Under the pieces are notes generated by a model. It did not search any database. It worked only from the letters and a program-made list of their open reading frames with translations, and was not told where the DNA came from. A stretch of DNA of 64,000 nt from Cellulosimicrobium sp. ES-005 (GTDB lineage Bacteria; Actinomycetota; Actinomycetes; Actinomycetales; Cellulomonadaceae). Numbering within the stretch: position 1 is the stretch's first letter; each line of letters begins with the position of its first letter. A program made the position numbers and the translations under genes. Of this stretch, positions 9,192-18,653 are shown piece by piece. The stretch covers positions 4,774,001-4,838,000 of the forward strand of contig NZ_CP159290.1 in NCBI RefSeq assembly GCF_040448685.1, in the 5' to 3' direction.

Positions 9192-9261
9192 CGGCGTCCT
9201 GACCGTCGGCGTCCGCCGGGTCCTGCCCGACGCGCGGTGGCGACGCGGGTCGATCTGACCG

Positions 9262-9282
9262 ACCCTGGAGGGGTCCCAGGGT
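9262..9282 (+). terminator. Possible weak terminator after chorismate mutase
   Basis: A 7-bp stem ACCCTGG/CCAGGGT (9262-9268 with 9276-9282) has a 7-nt loop and lies 70 nt past the stop. It is short, so the assignment is tentative. Confidence 0.3.
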
Positions 9283-9355
9283 GGGCCCCGGCGTCGGCAC
9301 GACCTGCGCGCCGGGCGGCCTGCCCGCCACGCCGACGGACGCTAGAGGTGTTCGC

Positions 9356-10555
9356 ATGAAGATCGATTGGCTCAAGCCCCTCCTCGGCCACCCGGGCCCC
9401 TTCGCGACGGTGTACATCGACGCGACGCGGGCCAACGAGGCCGGGGACCGCGAGGTCGAGAACCGCTGGAAGGGCGTGCGGCGCACGCTGCGCCAGGAGG
9501 GCGCGCCCGACGCCGTCCTCGACGACCTCGAGGAGGTGGTGCTGCGGCCGACGCGGGTCGGGGGCACCCACGGGCGCGTGCTGATCGCGGACGACACGGG
9601 CGTGCTGGTCGACCGCGTCGTCAAGGACCCGCCGGCGCTCACGAAGGGGTCGTGGGGCCCCGTCCCCGCGCTGCTCCAGGCGGCGCGCGCCGCGGACGAG
9701 TCGGTCGACTACGTGCGGGTCGTCGTCGACCGCCAGGGCGCGGACCTCACGTGGTCCGTCGCGGGGGGACACCTGCCGTACGCGGAGCCGGAGTCGGTCG
9801 AGGGCGGCCACGACGTCATCAACAAGGTCCGGACCGGCGGCCTGTCCCACAAGCGCATCGAGTCGCGCGCGGAGGACTCGTGGGAGCGCAACGCCGAGGC
9901 GGTGGCCGCCGAGCTGGAGCGCCAGGCGGCGGAGTACCGCCCCGAGCTCGTGCTCCTCACCGGGGACGTGCGCGCCGTCCCTCTCGTGCGCGGGGCGCTC
10001 GGCCGTGCGACGGCCGAGCTCGTCGTCGAGGTCCCGGGCGGCGGTCGAGGCCCGGGCATCAACGAGGCCGCGTTCGAGGCGAACGTCGCCGACGCGCTCG
10101 ACAGCTTCCGCGAACGACGGCGCGAGAAGGTCCTCGCGGAGTTCCGTCAGGAGCAGGGGCGCGAGTCGGGTGCCGTGACGTCCGTCGAGGACGTCGTGGC
10201 GGTCCTCGCGCGCGGGCAGGTCAAGGAGCTCGTCCTGGCCGACGAGTACGGCCAGGACGCGGCGCTCGACGGCCGTTCGCTCTGGATCGGGCCGAGCCCG
10301 ATGCACATCGCCGCGTCCAAGGAGGAGATCCAGGACCTGGGCGTCACCGAGGGCCTCGAGAAGCTCCCCGCGACGGTCGCGCTCGTCCGTGCCGCGGTGG
10401 GCCAGGACGCCGGCCTGACGTTCGCGCCCGAGGGCAGCGTCGAGCTCATCGAGGGCGTCGGCGCGACCCTGCGGTGGGCCGACGAGGGCACGCCGCGCGA
10501 GGTCGCGGCGACGATGTCCGGCGACGACGCCAGGCTGCGCGGCGAGATCATCTGA
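9356..10555 (+). CDS. Rv2629/Balon-like aeRF1-family ribosome factor (baeRF)
   Basis: This 399-residue soluble protein resembles Mycobacterium Rv2629 along its length: an N-terminal segment with GPFATVYID (15-23), a middle part with VLIADDTGVLV, and the C-terminal ending VELIEGVGATLRWA. The family is related to the eukaryotic/archaeal release factor aeRF1. Its members Balon (Psychrobacter) and Msmeg1130 (Mycobacterium) bind idle ribosomes and act in hibernation. The role here is inferred by family membership. The ATG at 9356 has AGAGGTG 5 nt upstream. The gene is monocistronic, ends at the strong hairpin at 10572-10621 and converges on valS. No stress-type promoter was recognised upstream. 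Confidence 0.8.
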   Translation: MKIDWLKPLLGHPGPFATVYIDATRANEAGDREVENRWKGVRRTLRQEGAPDAVLDDLEEVVLRPTRVGGTHGRVLIADDTGVLVDRVVKDPPALTKGSWGPVPALLQAARAADESVDYVRVVVDRQGADLTWSVAGGHLPYAEPESVEGGHDVINKVRTGGLSHKRIESRAEDSWERNAEAVAAELERQAAEYRPELVLLTGDVRAVPLVRGALGRATAELVVEVPGGGRGPGINEAAFEANVADALDSFRERRREKVLAEFRQEQGRESGAVTSVEDVVAVLARGQVKELVLADEYGQDAALDGRSLWIGPSPMHIAASKEEIQDLGVTEGLEKLPATVALVRAAVGQDAGLTFAPEGSVELIEGVGATLRWADEGTPREVAATMSGDDARLRGEII

Positions 10556-10571
10556 CCCGCCGGCCGCTGAA

Positions 10572-10621
10572 GGCATGGAACGGGCCCGGTTCTGACCGCA
10601 GAACCGGGCCCGTTCCATGCC
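10572..10621. terminator. Bidirectional terminator, perfect 23-bp stem
   Basis: Positions 10572-10594 pair perfectly with 10599-10621 around a 4-nt ACCG loop. It lies between the convergent genes for the Rv2629-like protein (stop 10555) and valS (stop 10639), so it probably ends both. There is no U-tract on either side. Confidence 0.85.
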
Positions 10622-10638
10622 CACGACAGGTGGGGGAG

Positions 10639-13446
10639 TCAGGACTTCTTGCGGGCCTCGGGCTCGCCGAGCTCGGAGGAGACGACGACGATCCCGCCCT
10701 GGACGGCCGGGTCGCCCTGGCCCGCCGTGGCCGCGACGAGGTCGAGCCTGCCGGTGACGCGCCCGCCGTTGCGGACGTCGACGACCGACGCCTCGACGCC
10801 GGCGAGCGACGCGGCCGGGACGGCGACCTGCGCCGCGAGGATCGGCGTGCGCATCGAGACCTTCGCCTCGGACTTGACCTTGCGCAGCGCGGCGAGCGCG
10901 TGGCCCGCGGCCGTGAGCACGGCCGGGTCTGCGTCGCCGGCCGCCGAGCGCGCGACGTCGGACGTCGGCCACGGCGCGCGGTGGATCGATCCCTCCGACG
11001 CGCGCCACCACGACCAGACCTCCTCGGTCGCGAACGGCACGAACGGCGCGAAGAGACGCAGGAGCGTGTCGAGCGCGATCGCGAGCGCGACGCGCGCGGA
11101 CCGGGTCTCGGCCGAGACGTCGGACGCCGCGGCGCCGGCGCCGTACGCGCGGTCCTTGACGAGCTCGAGGTAGTCGTCGCAGAACGTCCAGAAGAACGTC
11201 TCCGTGGTCTCGAGGGCGCGCGTGTGGTCGTACGCCTCGAACGCCTCGGTCGCCTTCTCGACGACGGACGCGAGGCCGGCGAGCATCGCGCGGTCGAGCG
11301 TCTCGGTGACGAGCGCGGGGTCGAGGACGATCTCGCCCGTCCCGGTCTCGGCGTCCACGCCGAACGACAGCGCGAACTTCGACGCGTTGAGGATCTTGAT
11401 GGCGAGGCGGCGACCGATCTTCATCTGCCCGACCTCGAACGCCGCGTCGGTGCCCAGGCGGGCCGAGGCGGCCCAGTACCGCACCGCGTCGGAGCCGTGC
11501 TCCTCCAGCAGGCCCATGGGCGTGACGACGTTGCCCTTGGACTTCGACATCTTCTTGCGGTCGGGGTCGAGGATCCAGCCCGAGATCGCGGCGTTCTTCC
11601 ACGGCAGCGAGCCGAACTCGAGGTGCGAGCGCACGACGGTCGAGAAGAGCCAGGTCCGGATGATGTCCTGGCCCTGCGGGCGCAGGTCCATGGGGAACAC
11701 GCGCTCGAACAGGTCGGGGTCGACCTCCCAGCCACCGGCGATCTGCGGCGTGAGCGACGACGTCGCCCAGGTGTCCATGATGTCGTTCTCGCCGACGAAC
11801 CCGCCCGGCACGCCACGCTGGTCCTCCGTGTACCCGGCGGGCACGTCGGACGACGGGTCGACGGGCAGGACGTCCTCGGACGGGACGATGGGGTGGTCGT
11901 GGTCGACCTCGCCCGACTCCAGCACCGGGTACCACAGCGGGATCGCGACGCCGAAGAAGCGCTGGCGCGAGATGAGCCAGTCGCCGTTGAGGCCGCCGAC
12001 CCAGTTCTCGTAGCGCACGCGCATGAAGTCGGGGTGGAACGCCAGCTCCTTGCCGCGGGTCAGCAGCTCCTGGCGCAGGTCGCGCGTCGTGCCGTCGGCC
12101 GTCGTCCAGTCGCGGCCGCCGTTGCGGATGTACCACTGGCGCGACGTGACGATCTCGAGGGGCTTGTCGCCCTTCTCGAAGAAGTTCGCCTTGCGCTGGG
12201 TCGGCACGGGCTCGCCGTCGAGGTCGCCCGCGTCGCGCAGCGCGTCGACGACGACCTGGCGCGCCGAGAACGTCGTCTTGCCCGCGAGCTCGGCGAACAC
12301 GCCCTGGCCGGCGTGCGACGTGATCCAGTCCGGCGTCTCGCGCGTGATGCGGCCGTCGCGCGTGATGATCGACCGCGTCGGGAGCTGCAGCTCGCGCCAC
12401 CACTGCACGTCGGTGAGGTCGCCGAACGTGCAGCACATCGCGATGCCCGCGCCCTTGTCGCGCTCGGCGGCGGGGTGGGCGAGGACGGGCAGCTCGACGT
12501 CGAACAGCGGCGAGCGCACCGTCGTGCCGAACAGGTGCTGGTACCGCTCGTCGTCCGGGTGCGCGACGAGCGCCACGCACGCCGCGAGGAGCTCGGGGCG
12601 CGTCGTCTCGATGTGGACCGGAGCGCCGTCGTCGGGCGTGCCGGGCGCGACGCGGTGGAACGCGACCTTGTGGAAGTGCCCGGGGTAGTCGCGCGCCTCG
12701 AGCTCGGCCTGCGCGACCGCCGTCTGGAACGTCACGTCCCACAGCCCGGGGGCCTCCGCCTGGTACGCCTCGCCGCGTGCGAGGTTGCGCAGGAACGCGC
12801 GCTGCGCCGCGGTGCGGGACCGCGCGTCGATCGTCTGGTAGTGCTGCGCCCAGTCGACCGAGAGCCCGAGCCGGCGCCACAGCGCCTCGAACTGCTTCTC
12901 GTCCTCGGCGGTCAGTCGCTCGCACAGCTCGATGAAGTTGCGGCGGCTCACCGGCACCTGGTCGGCGGCCTTGACCGACTTGCCCTCGCCGCCCTCGTGC
13001 GGGGGCTCGAAGCCCTCGACGTAGGGGAGCGTCGGGTCGCAGCGCACGCCGTAGTAGTTCTGCACGCGGCGCTCGGTGGGCAGGCCGTTGTCGTCCCAGC
13101 CCATCGGGTAGAACACCTCGAGGCCGCGCATGCGCTGGAAGCGCGCGACGACGTCGGTGTGGGTGTAGGAGAAGACGTGGCCCACGTGCAGGGAGCCGGA
13201 GACCGTCGGCGGCGGGGTGTCGATGGAGAAGACCTGCTCGCGGGTCCTGGAGCGGTCGAACGCGTACGTCCCCTGCTCGGCCCAGCGGGCGTCGTAGGTC
13301 TCCTCGAGCCCGTCGAGGCTCACCCGGTCGGGTACTCCCGCGACCACCGCGCGGACGACGTCGCCGGCTACGTGGCCGGCGGAGGAGGTCGTTGCTGCCG
13401 TGGCATCGGCCGCGCCCGTCGGCGCGTTCGTCGGGAAGTCGCTCAT
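10639..13446 (-). CDS. valS: Valine--tRNA ligase
   Basis: This class I synthetase charges tRNA-Val with valine. The HIGH-type motif is GSLHVGH (84-90) and the KMSKS loop is KKMSKSKGN near residue 632. The editing (CP1) insertion lies between, with THIETTRPE-type sequence VHIETTRPELLAACVALVAHP. The 935-residue length suits actinobacterial ValRS. The ATG at 13446 lies 11 nt after GGGAG. The C-terminal coiled-coil arm is short or absent, and the protein ends in a mixed-charge tail. Its mRNA probably ends at the shared hairpin 10572-10621. No T-box was seen upstream. Confidence 0.97.
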   Translation of the reverse strand: MSDFPTNAPTGAADATAATTSSAGHVAGDVVRAVVAGVPDRVSLDGLEETYDARWAEQGTYAFDRSRTREQVFSIDTPPPTVSGSLHVGHVFSYTHTDVVARFQRMRGLEVFYPMGWDDNGLPTERRVQNYYGVRCDPTLPYVEGFEPPHEGGEGKSVKAADQVPVSRRNFIELCERLTAEDEKQFEALWRRLGLSVDWAQHYQTIDARSRTAAQRAFLRNLARGEAYQAEAPGLWDVTFQTAVAQAELEARDYPGHFHKVAFHRVAPGTPDDGAPVHIETTRPELLAACVALVAHPDDERYQHLFGTTVRSPLFDVELPVLAHPAAERDKGAGIAMCCTFGDLTDVQWWRELQLPTRSIITRDGRITRETPDWITSHAGQGVFAELAGKTTFSARQVVVDALRDAGDLDGEPVPTQRKANFFEKGDKPLEIVTSRQWYIRNGGRDWTTADGTTRDLRQELLTRGKELAFHPDFMRVRYENWVGGLNGDWLISRQRFFGVAIPLWYPVLESGEVDHDHPIVPSEDVLPVDPSSDVPAGYTEDQRGVPGGFVGENDIMDTWATSSLTPQIAGGWEVDPDLFERVFPMDLRPQGQDIIRTWLFSTVVRSHLEFGSLPWKNAAISGWILDPDRKKMSKSKGNVVTPMGLLEEHGSDAVRYWAASARLGTDAAFEVGQMKIGRRLAIKILNASKFALSFGVDAETGTGEIVLDPALVTETLDRAMLAGLASVVEKATEAFEAYDHTRALETTETFFWTFCDDYLELVKDRAYGAGAAASDVSAETRSARVALAIALDTLLRLFAPFVPFATEEVWSWWRASEGSIHRAPWPTSDVARSAAGDADPAVLTAAGHALAALRKVKSEAKVSMRTPILAAQVAVPAASLAGVEASVVDVRNGGRVTGRLDLVAATAGQGDPAVQGGIVVVSSELGEPEARKKS

Positions 13447-13510
13447 GGTCGCCCATTCTCCCAGATCTCGGGGCCGCTCCCGACGGCGTCTCGCGTCCCG
13501 GCCGCCGTCG

Positions 13511-14491
13511 TCACCGGGTGCGGGAGGCGGCGCCCGGGGCGCCGGTCCCGTCCGCGCCGGACAGGCGTGCGGCCAGGTCCGTGGCCGTCCCCAGGAGGCG
13601 TTCCCAGACCGCCGGGTCGAGGAGGTCGAGCGGGCGTTCGCTGTACAGGAAGAGCCGGTCGCCGGACACCTCCGCCGCGAGCGGCAGGGGTCCGCGGACG
13701 AGCGTCTCGACGACCTCCGAGGTGAAGACGGCGCGCGCGGTGCCCGTCGGGGACCGCACGGGCCCGTAGGCGCGGTGGCGGTCGCCGAACGGGCCGTCGA
13801 CCGGCAGCTCCCACACGCGCTCGACGCCCCGCGGAGCCCGGGCGCCCCGCAGGCCCCGGGCGGGTGCCGTCTCCACGACGACGTGGGGGAGGGCGCGGTC
13901 GAGGCCGACCATGGCATAGGTGAACTCGAACGGCTCGCCGTTGCGGTAGCCGGCGCTGTAGGTGTAGGTCGCGACCTCGACGGGGTGGTGACCGCGGGTG
14001 CGGACGACGTTCCAGGCGACGCGGAGGATGCCCAGCCGGAACGCCCCGCTGGGCAGCTCCGGATCGTCGACCCGCGCCTCGAGGTCGAACCCGTTCGCCG
14101 CGGCGAACCGGCTCAGGCGGTAGGCCCGCTCGTGGTCCCGGGCGGACGAGCGCCGCACGCCCCGGGCGACGAGGAGCCCGACGGCGACGAGGCCGACCGC
14201 CACGAGCCCGACGGCGATCCCGGCGGCGACTCCGGCGGCGACGAGCCCGACCACGACGAGGGCGAGGACGGCGCCGACGACGAACACCGCGAGGGCGAGG
14301 AGGAGAGCGAGGAAGGCGGTTCCGAGCACCCTGGCGAGCACCCGGGACGTCACCGAGGATCGCGTGAGCGCTCGCGCCGCGCGCGCCCGGCGCCGGACCT
14401 CCCGGTGGTGCGCGCGCACCGCCGCGCGGTCCACGGGCTCCACGAGGGCTCGCGTGTCGAGGGTCGCGCGGGGCGGGGGAGAGGTGCTCAC
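13511..14491 (-). CDS. Membrane-anchored protein of unknown function
   Basis: I do not recognise this 326-residue protein. It begins with an Arg-rich cytoplasmic stretch (about 1-55), has two hydrophobic segments (about 60-110, rich in Val/Ala/Leu/Gly) and ends in a soluble domain of about 200 residues with no catalytic motif that I can name. The GTG at 14491 is chosen because TAGCCT (plus-strand 14499-14504) lies 7 nt upstream, a leaderless arrangement. It is downstream of nothing and upstream of valS on the same strand, 64 nt from the valS start, so the two may be co-transcribed. Confidence 0.7.
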   Translation of the reverse strand: MSTSPPPRATLDTRALVEPVDRAAVRAHHREVRRRARAARALTRSSVTSRVLARVLGTAFLALLLALAVFVVGAVLALVVVGLVAAGVAAGIAVGLVAVGLVAVGLLVARGVRRSSARDHERAYRLSRFAAANGFDLEARVDDPELPSGAFRLGILRVAWNVVRTRGHHPVEVATYTYSAGYRNGEPFEFTYAMVGLDRALPHVVVETAPARGLRGARAPRGVERVWELPVDGPFGDRHRAYGPVRSPTGTARAVFTSEVVETLVRGPLPLAAEVSGDRLFLYSERPLDLLDPAVWERLLGTATDLAARLSGADGTGAPGAASRTR

Positions 14492-14498
14492 CGGCGAG

Positions 14499-14504
14499 AG
14501 GCTA
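14499..14504 (-). promoter_or_regulatory. -10 box for leaderless membrane-protein mRNA
   Basis: TAGCCT on the minus strand lies 7 nt before the GTG start at 14491, and there is no Shine-Dalgarno sequence. Confidence 0.5.
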
Positions 14505-14674
14505 TCGGGGGTCCGCGCGGCGCGGGGGGCCGCGGCCGGATCGGCGGGGCACGTCACAACGGGTCCAAGGTCCCTGGGGGTGATTGGTCATCGGCTCGTA
14601 ACCTGCACGCAAAGACACGGGTGCTCGTGGGCGCACCTCGATCTCGTCCCTCGCGCCGACCACCGGGAGCAACC

Positions 14675-16603
14675 ATGACCCTCACGACCACCGACCGCGC
14701 GCGCACGACCGGCGCCCTGCCACCGGGCGTCGTCCTCCCACCCGCGCTCGAGGGGGCGCTCGCGGCGTGCCCGGACCTCGTCGTGCCGTCCTCGCGCGAG
14801 GAGCTCTACCGCCTCGCGCTCGGCCCTGACGGCGGTCCGCGGTTCGTCGTGGAGTACGACGCCGACGGCACCCTCGTCCCCGAGGCCGAGGTGGTGCGCT
14901 GCCGGAACGGCGTCGCGGTGAACTACCCCGAGGACTACATGCGCCGTCGCGACCCGGACTGCATGCGCATCGCCGACGACCTGCCCACCGACAAGCCGCG
15001 CTACCGCGACGTCTTCGGTGCGGAGTTCGCCCCGGTCAAGGACGAGACGCTCGCGTGGCTCGCGACCCAGGAGCTGGTGGTCGTGCCGTTCCGCGCGGGG
15101 GGACGCACCCACGGCTACCCGTCCCTCGCCGTCTGCCCGGCCAACGCGGCGTTCTTCGCCCTCGCGCTCGTCGACCTGCAGGGCTGGACCACGTTCGACG
15201 AGCTCGGGCCGTTCGAGCCGCGCTCGATCCTCTACGTCGCCCCGCCGTTCCGCCACACGCGGTTCGGCGGGCGCCAGGTCGTCGTGCACGACCGCTCCGA
15301 GACGCTGCACGAGGTGTTCGCCTACAACCTGTACCCCGGTCCGAGCGCGAAGAAGGGCGTGTTCTCGGTGCTGCTCGACGTGGGCGAGCGCGAGGGCTGG
15401 GTCACCGCGCACGCGTCGTCGGTCCGCGTCACCACGCCGTACGAGAACGAGACCGTCGTCATGCACGAGGGCGCGTCGGGCGGCGGCAAGTCCGAGATGT
15501 GCCAGGAGATCCGGCGTCAGGAGGACGGCCGGATCCTGCTGGGCACGAACGTCGTGACCGACGAGCCGTACGTCATCACGCTCGGGGAGACGAGCGCGCT
15601 CGACCCCGTCACCGACGACATGACCCTGTGCCACGCCGGGCTCCAGACCGGCGACGGTCGCCTCGTCGTCACGGACGCGGAGGAGGGGTGGTTCGTGCGG
15701 GTCGACAACCTCACCGGCTACGGCCAGGACGCCCACCTGGAGCGTGCGTGCATCCACCCGGACGTCCCGCTCGTGTTCTTCAACATCGACGGCGTCCCCG
15801 ACGCCACGGTGCTGCCCTGGGAGCACACGCTCGACTCGGACGGCCGGCGCTGCCCCAACCCGCGCGTCGTCGTGCCCCGCCACCTGCTCACCGGCGTCGC
15901 CGGGCCGGCCGAGGTCGACGTCCGCACGTTCGGCGCCCGCATGCCGGCCTGCACCCGGGACCACCCGACCTACGGGATCATGGGCATGACCCACGTCGTC
16001 CCCGCCTCCCTCGCGTGGATCTGGCGGCTCGTCGCGCCGCGCGGGGACAAGAACCCGTCGATCGGCGAGTCGCGCTCGGCGACGGAGGCGCTGGCCCACG
16101 GCGGCATGGTCGCGGAGGGCGTCGGGTCGTACTGGCCGTTCGCGACCGGGACCAAGGTCGCGGCCGCGAACCTCCTGCTGCGCCAGCTCGTGGAGACGGA
16201 CCGGACCCGGTACGTCCTGACGCCCAACCAGCACATCGGCGCGTACAAGGTCGACTTCGCCGCGGAGTGGCTGACCCGCGAGTACCTCGCCCGTCGCGGG
16301 GGCGGGCGCCTGCGCCCCGAGGAGCTCACCCCGGCCCGCTGCCCGCTGTTCGGGTACACGCTCACCGAGATGAAGATCGACGGCCAGCTCGTGCGGCCGA
16401 CGTTCCTGCGGCCCGAGCTGCAGTCCCAGGTGGGGATCGAGGCCTACGACACCGGGGCGCGGATCATCACCGACTTCTTCGCGAGCGAGCTCCGGCAGTT
16501 CCTCACCGACGGCCTCGACCCGCTGGGACGGCAGATCATCGAGGTGTGCCTGCGCAACGGCTCCGTCGAGGAGTACGAGGCGCTGACCCCGCTGTACGTC
16601 TGA
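14675..16603 (+). CDS. PEP-carboxykinase-like P-loop protein, probably DUF4914
   Basis: This 642-residue soluble protein carries a P-loop GASGGGKS (266-273) in the context VVMHEGASGGGKSEM, like the kinase-1a loop of PEP carboxykinases but with GGGKSE replacing the usual GTGKTT. It lacks the sequence of true GTP- or ATP-type PEPCK. Length and features such as FFNIDGVPDATVLPWEHT fit my recollection of the uncharacterised DUF4914 family; that assignment needs a profile search. The ATG at 14675 has GGGAG 5 nt upstream. The last residues, EEYEALTPLYV, are well formed, so the gene is intact. It is monocistronic: valS and the membrane protein diverge from it, and an F420 oxidoreductase with its own promoter follows. 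It probably phosphorylates or decarboxylates a small acid, but the substrate is unknown. Confidence 0.7.
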   Translation: MTLTTTDRARTTGALPPGVVLPPALEGALAACPDLVVPSSREELYRLALGPDGGPRFVVEYDADGTLVPEAEVVRCRNGVAVNYPEDYMRRRDPDCMRIADDLPTDKPRYRDVFGAEFAPVKDETLAWLATQELVVVPFRAGGRTHGYPSLAVCPANAAFFALALVDLQGWTTFDELGPFEPRSILYVAPPFRHTRFGGRQVVVHDRSETLHEVFAYNLYPGPSAKKGVFSVLLDVGEREGWVTAHASSVRVTTPYENETVVMHEGASGGGKSEMCQEIRRQEDGRILLGTNVVTDEPYVITLGETSALDPVTDDMTLCHAGLQTGDGRLVVTDAEEGWFVRVDNLTGYGQDAHLERACIHPDVPLVFFNIDGVPDATVLPWEHTLDSDGRRCPNPRVVVPRHLLTGVAGPAEVDVRTFGARMPACTRDHPTYGIMGMTHVVPASLAWIWRLVAPRGDKNPSIGESRSATEALAHGGMVAEGVGSYWPFATGTKVAAANLLLRQLVETDRTRYVLTPNQHIGAYKVDFAAEWLTREYLARRGGGRLRPEELTPARCPLFGYTLTEMKIDGQLVRPTFLRPELQSQVGIEAYDTGARIITDFFASELRQFLTDGLDPLGRQIIEVCLRNGSVEEYEALTPLYV

Positions 16604-16706
16604 CCCGGGCGCTCCGGAGGGCCGTGGGAGCGCCGGGCGCGGACGTCGTCGTGAGGCGGCGGCCGCGCCCGGCGCGACCGGCGGCCCGGGCGGGCTCGAG
16701 GGGGGT

Positions 16707-16712
16707 TAGGGT
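16707..16712 (+). promoter_or_regulatory. -10 box for leaderless LLM-cofE mRNA
   Basis: TAGGGT lies 6 nt before the ATG at 16719, and no Shine-Dalgarno sequence is present. Confidence 0.55.
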
Positions 16713-16718
16713 CGGCTC

Positions 16719-17717
16719 ATGGGTCTGACGATCGGCTATGCCGCGATGCTGGAGCAGTTCCACCCGACCGAGGCCGTCGCGCTCTCGGCCTACGCGGAGG
16801 AGCACGGCTTCTCCGGCACCATGGCGGCCGACCACTTCCAGCCGTGGGTCCCCGCGCAGGGCGAGTCGTCGTTCGTCTGGAACGTGCTCACCGCGCTCGG
16901 CGAGCGCACGAGGGGCGACCTCGGCCCGGGCGTCACGGCGCCGACGTTCCGCTGGCACCCCGCGATGGTGGCCCAGGCGTCGGCGACGCTCGCCGCGATG
17001 TACCCCGGGCGGCACTGGCTCGGCCTGGGCTCGGGCGAGGCGCTCAACGAGCACGTGGTCGCGGGCTACTGGCCGGAGGCGCCCGAGCGCATCAACCGCA
17101 TGTTCGAGGCGATCGACGTCATCAAGAAGCTGTTCCAGTCCGGGCTCGACAACAAGGACGTCAAGCACTCCGGGCAGTTCTACAAGATGGAGTCCACGCG
17201 GCTGTGGACCATGCCCGAGGTCCCGCCGGAGATCCTCGTGGCCACGGCGGGCCCGGTGACGGCGAAGCGCGCCGGGCGGCACGCGGACGGCCTCATCACG
17301 GTCGGTGCGCCGCTGGAGAAGATCTCCATGCTGTTCGGCAAGTTCGACGACGGCGTCCGTGAGTCCGGCCGGGACCCGCAGGCGATGCCCAAGGTGCTGC
17401 AGCTCCACCTGTCCTGGGCGGCGACCGACGAGGAGGCGCTCGCGAACGCGATGACCGAGTGGCCCAACGGCGGCATGAAGTTCCCCAAGGCCGACATCCG
17501 CTCGCCGCACGACTTCGAGCAGATGGCCAAGCTCGTGCGCCCCGAGGACTTCGAGGGCCGCATGGTCATCTCGGCCGACCCCGACGAGCACCGCGCGTAC
17601 ATCCAGAAGTTCGTCGACCTCGGCTTCGACCGGATCTACCTCCACAACGTGGGCCGCAACCAGCGGGAGTGGATCGAGGTCTTCGGTCGCGAGGTCCTTC
17701 CGAAGCTGGCGCGATGA
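16719..17717 (+). CDS. LLM-class F420-dependent oxidoreductase (G6PDH-like family)
   Basis: This 332-residue TIM-barrel protein belongs to the luciferase-like flavin/deazaflavin family, which uses F420. The N-terminus [12 protein letters not shown] and the segments [20 protein letters not shown] and [20 protein letters not shown] resemble the F420-dependent glucose-6-phosphate dehydrogenase-like subgroup. The actual substrate may be a sugar phosphate or another alcohol, and sequence cannot decide. Its stop overlaps the cofE start (ATGA), so both are translated from one mRNA; cofE makes the polyglutamate tail of F420. Promoter TAGGGT lies 6 nt from the ATG. Confidence 0.88.
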   Translation: MGLTIGYAAMLEQFHPTEAVALSAYAEEHGFSGTMAADHFQPWVPAQGESSFVWNVLTALGERTRGDLGPGVTAPTFRWHPAMVAQASATLAAMYPGRHWLGLGSGEALNEHVVAGYWPEAPERINRMFEAIDVIKKLFQSGLDNKDVKHSGQFYKMESTRLWTMPEVPPEILVATAGPVTAKRAGRHADGLITVGAPLEKISMLFGKFDDGVRESGRDPQAMPKVLQLHLSWAATDEEALANAMTEWPNGGMKFPKADIRSPHDFEQMAKLVRPEDFEGRMVISADPDEHRAYIQKFVDLGFDRIYLHNVGRNQREWIEVFGREVLPKLAR

Positions 17718-18589
17718 CCTCCGGCGGAACGGGCGCGGTCGTGCCCGACGGCGGCGCGCGCGAGGGCGACGACGCGCGCCTGTCCGTGTGGGCGCCCTCG
17801 GGCCTGGGCGAGGTGCGCCCGGGCGACGACCTCGCCGCGCTCGTCGGCGACCTGCTCGCCGGGGCGCCGCCGGGCGACGCGCTCGCCGAGGGCGACGTCG
17901 TCGTGGTGACGAGCAAGGTCGTGTCCAAGGCAGAGGGCCGCGTGGTCGCCGCCGCCGACCGCGAGCAGGCGATCACCGACGAGACGGTGCGCGTGGTCGC
18001 GACGCGCGAGCGCCCGGGCCAGCCTCCGCTGCGCATCGTCGAGAACCACCTGGGCCTGGTCATGGCCGCGGCCGGGGTCGACGCCTCCAACACCCCCGAC
18101 GGGACGGTGCTCCTGCTCCCGCTCGACCCGGACGCCTCGGCCCGGGCGCTGCGGGCCGCGCTGCGCGACCGGTTCGGGCTCGACCGTCTGGGCGTCGTCG
18201 TCACCGACACCGCGGGTCGTGCGTGGCGCGACGGGCTGGTCGACGTCGCGATCGGTGCGGCGGGGATCGTCGTGGCCGAGGACCTGCGCGGCGGGACGGA
18301 CGCGCACGGCCGTCCCCTCTCCGTGACGGTCACGGCCGTCGCCGACGAGGTGGCCTCCGCGAGCGAGCTGGTGCGCGGCAAGACGGCGGGCCGTCCGGTC
18401 GCCGTCGTGCGAGGGCTGGGCCGGTACGTGGGCGACGACGACGGCCCGGGTGCGCGCGCGCTCGTCCGGCCCTCCGCCGACGACCTCTTCCGGGAGGGGA
18501 GCGCCGAGGCCTACGACCGCGGCTATCGCGACGGGTTCGGCGAGGGCTTCCGCGAGGGGTCGGGGAACGAGCCCCTCCCCGCCCGCTGA
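17714..18589 (+). CDS. cofE: Coenzyme F420-0:L-glutamate ligase
   Basis: CofE adds glutamate residues to F420-0 using GTP, the last step of F420 synthesis. The signature runs through [14 protein letters not shown] (about 58-71), [20 protein letters not shown] (about 158-177) and the conserved [21 protein letters not shown]. The 291-residue length equals a free-standing CofE; the nitroreductase-like FbiB C-terminal domain is missing, replaced by a charged tail ending [14 protein letters not shown]. It overlaps the LLM oxidoreductase by 4 nt. The upstream biosynthetic genes cofC, cofD and fbiC are not in the window. Confidence 0.92.
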   Translation: MTSGGTGAVVPDGGAREGDDARLSVWAPSGLGEVRPGDDLAALVGDLLAGAPPGDALAEGDVVVVTSKVVSKAEGRVVAAADREQAITDETVRVVATRERPGQPPLRIVENHLGLVMAAAGVDASNTPDGTVLLLPLDPDASARALRAALRDRFGLDRLGVVVTDTAGRAWRDGLVDVAIGAAGIVVAEDLRGGTDAHGRPLSVTVTAVADEVASASELVRGKTAGRPVAVVRGLGRYVGDDDGPGARALVRPSADDLFREGSAEAYDRGYRDGFGEGFREGSGNEPLPAR

Positions 18590-18641
18590 GCGGCGGCACC
18601 CGGAGGGCGGCAATGTGCTGGCTCGCGGACGGCCGGCGGGC

Positions 18642-18647
18642 TAGCCT
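18642..18647 (+). promoter_or_regulatory. -10 box for leaderless small-protein mRNA
   Basis: TAGCCT lies 6 nt before the ATG at 18654, with no Shine-Dalgarno sequence. Confidence 0.55.
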
Positions 18648-18653
18648 GCCGGG

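Noticed and set aside
9182-13456. Very long antisense and shadow reading frames (for example 9182-13456 minus, 9367-13725 plus, 44890-49401 minus, 57624-60935 minus)
   Set aside because: They are by-products of extreme GC content; their translations are Arg/Ala/Gly/Asp-rich without domains, and clear genes occupy the other frame.
14675-16603. Annotation as GTP-dependent PEP carboxykinase (pckG)
   Set aside because: The P-loop is similar but the rest does not match the PEPCK sequence; kept as PEPCK-like of unknown function.
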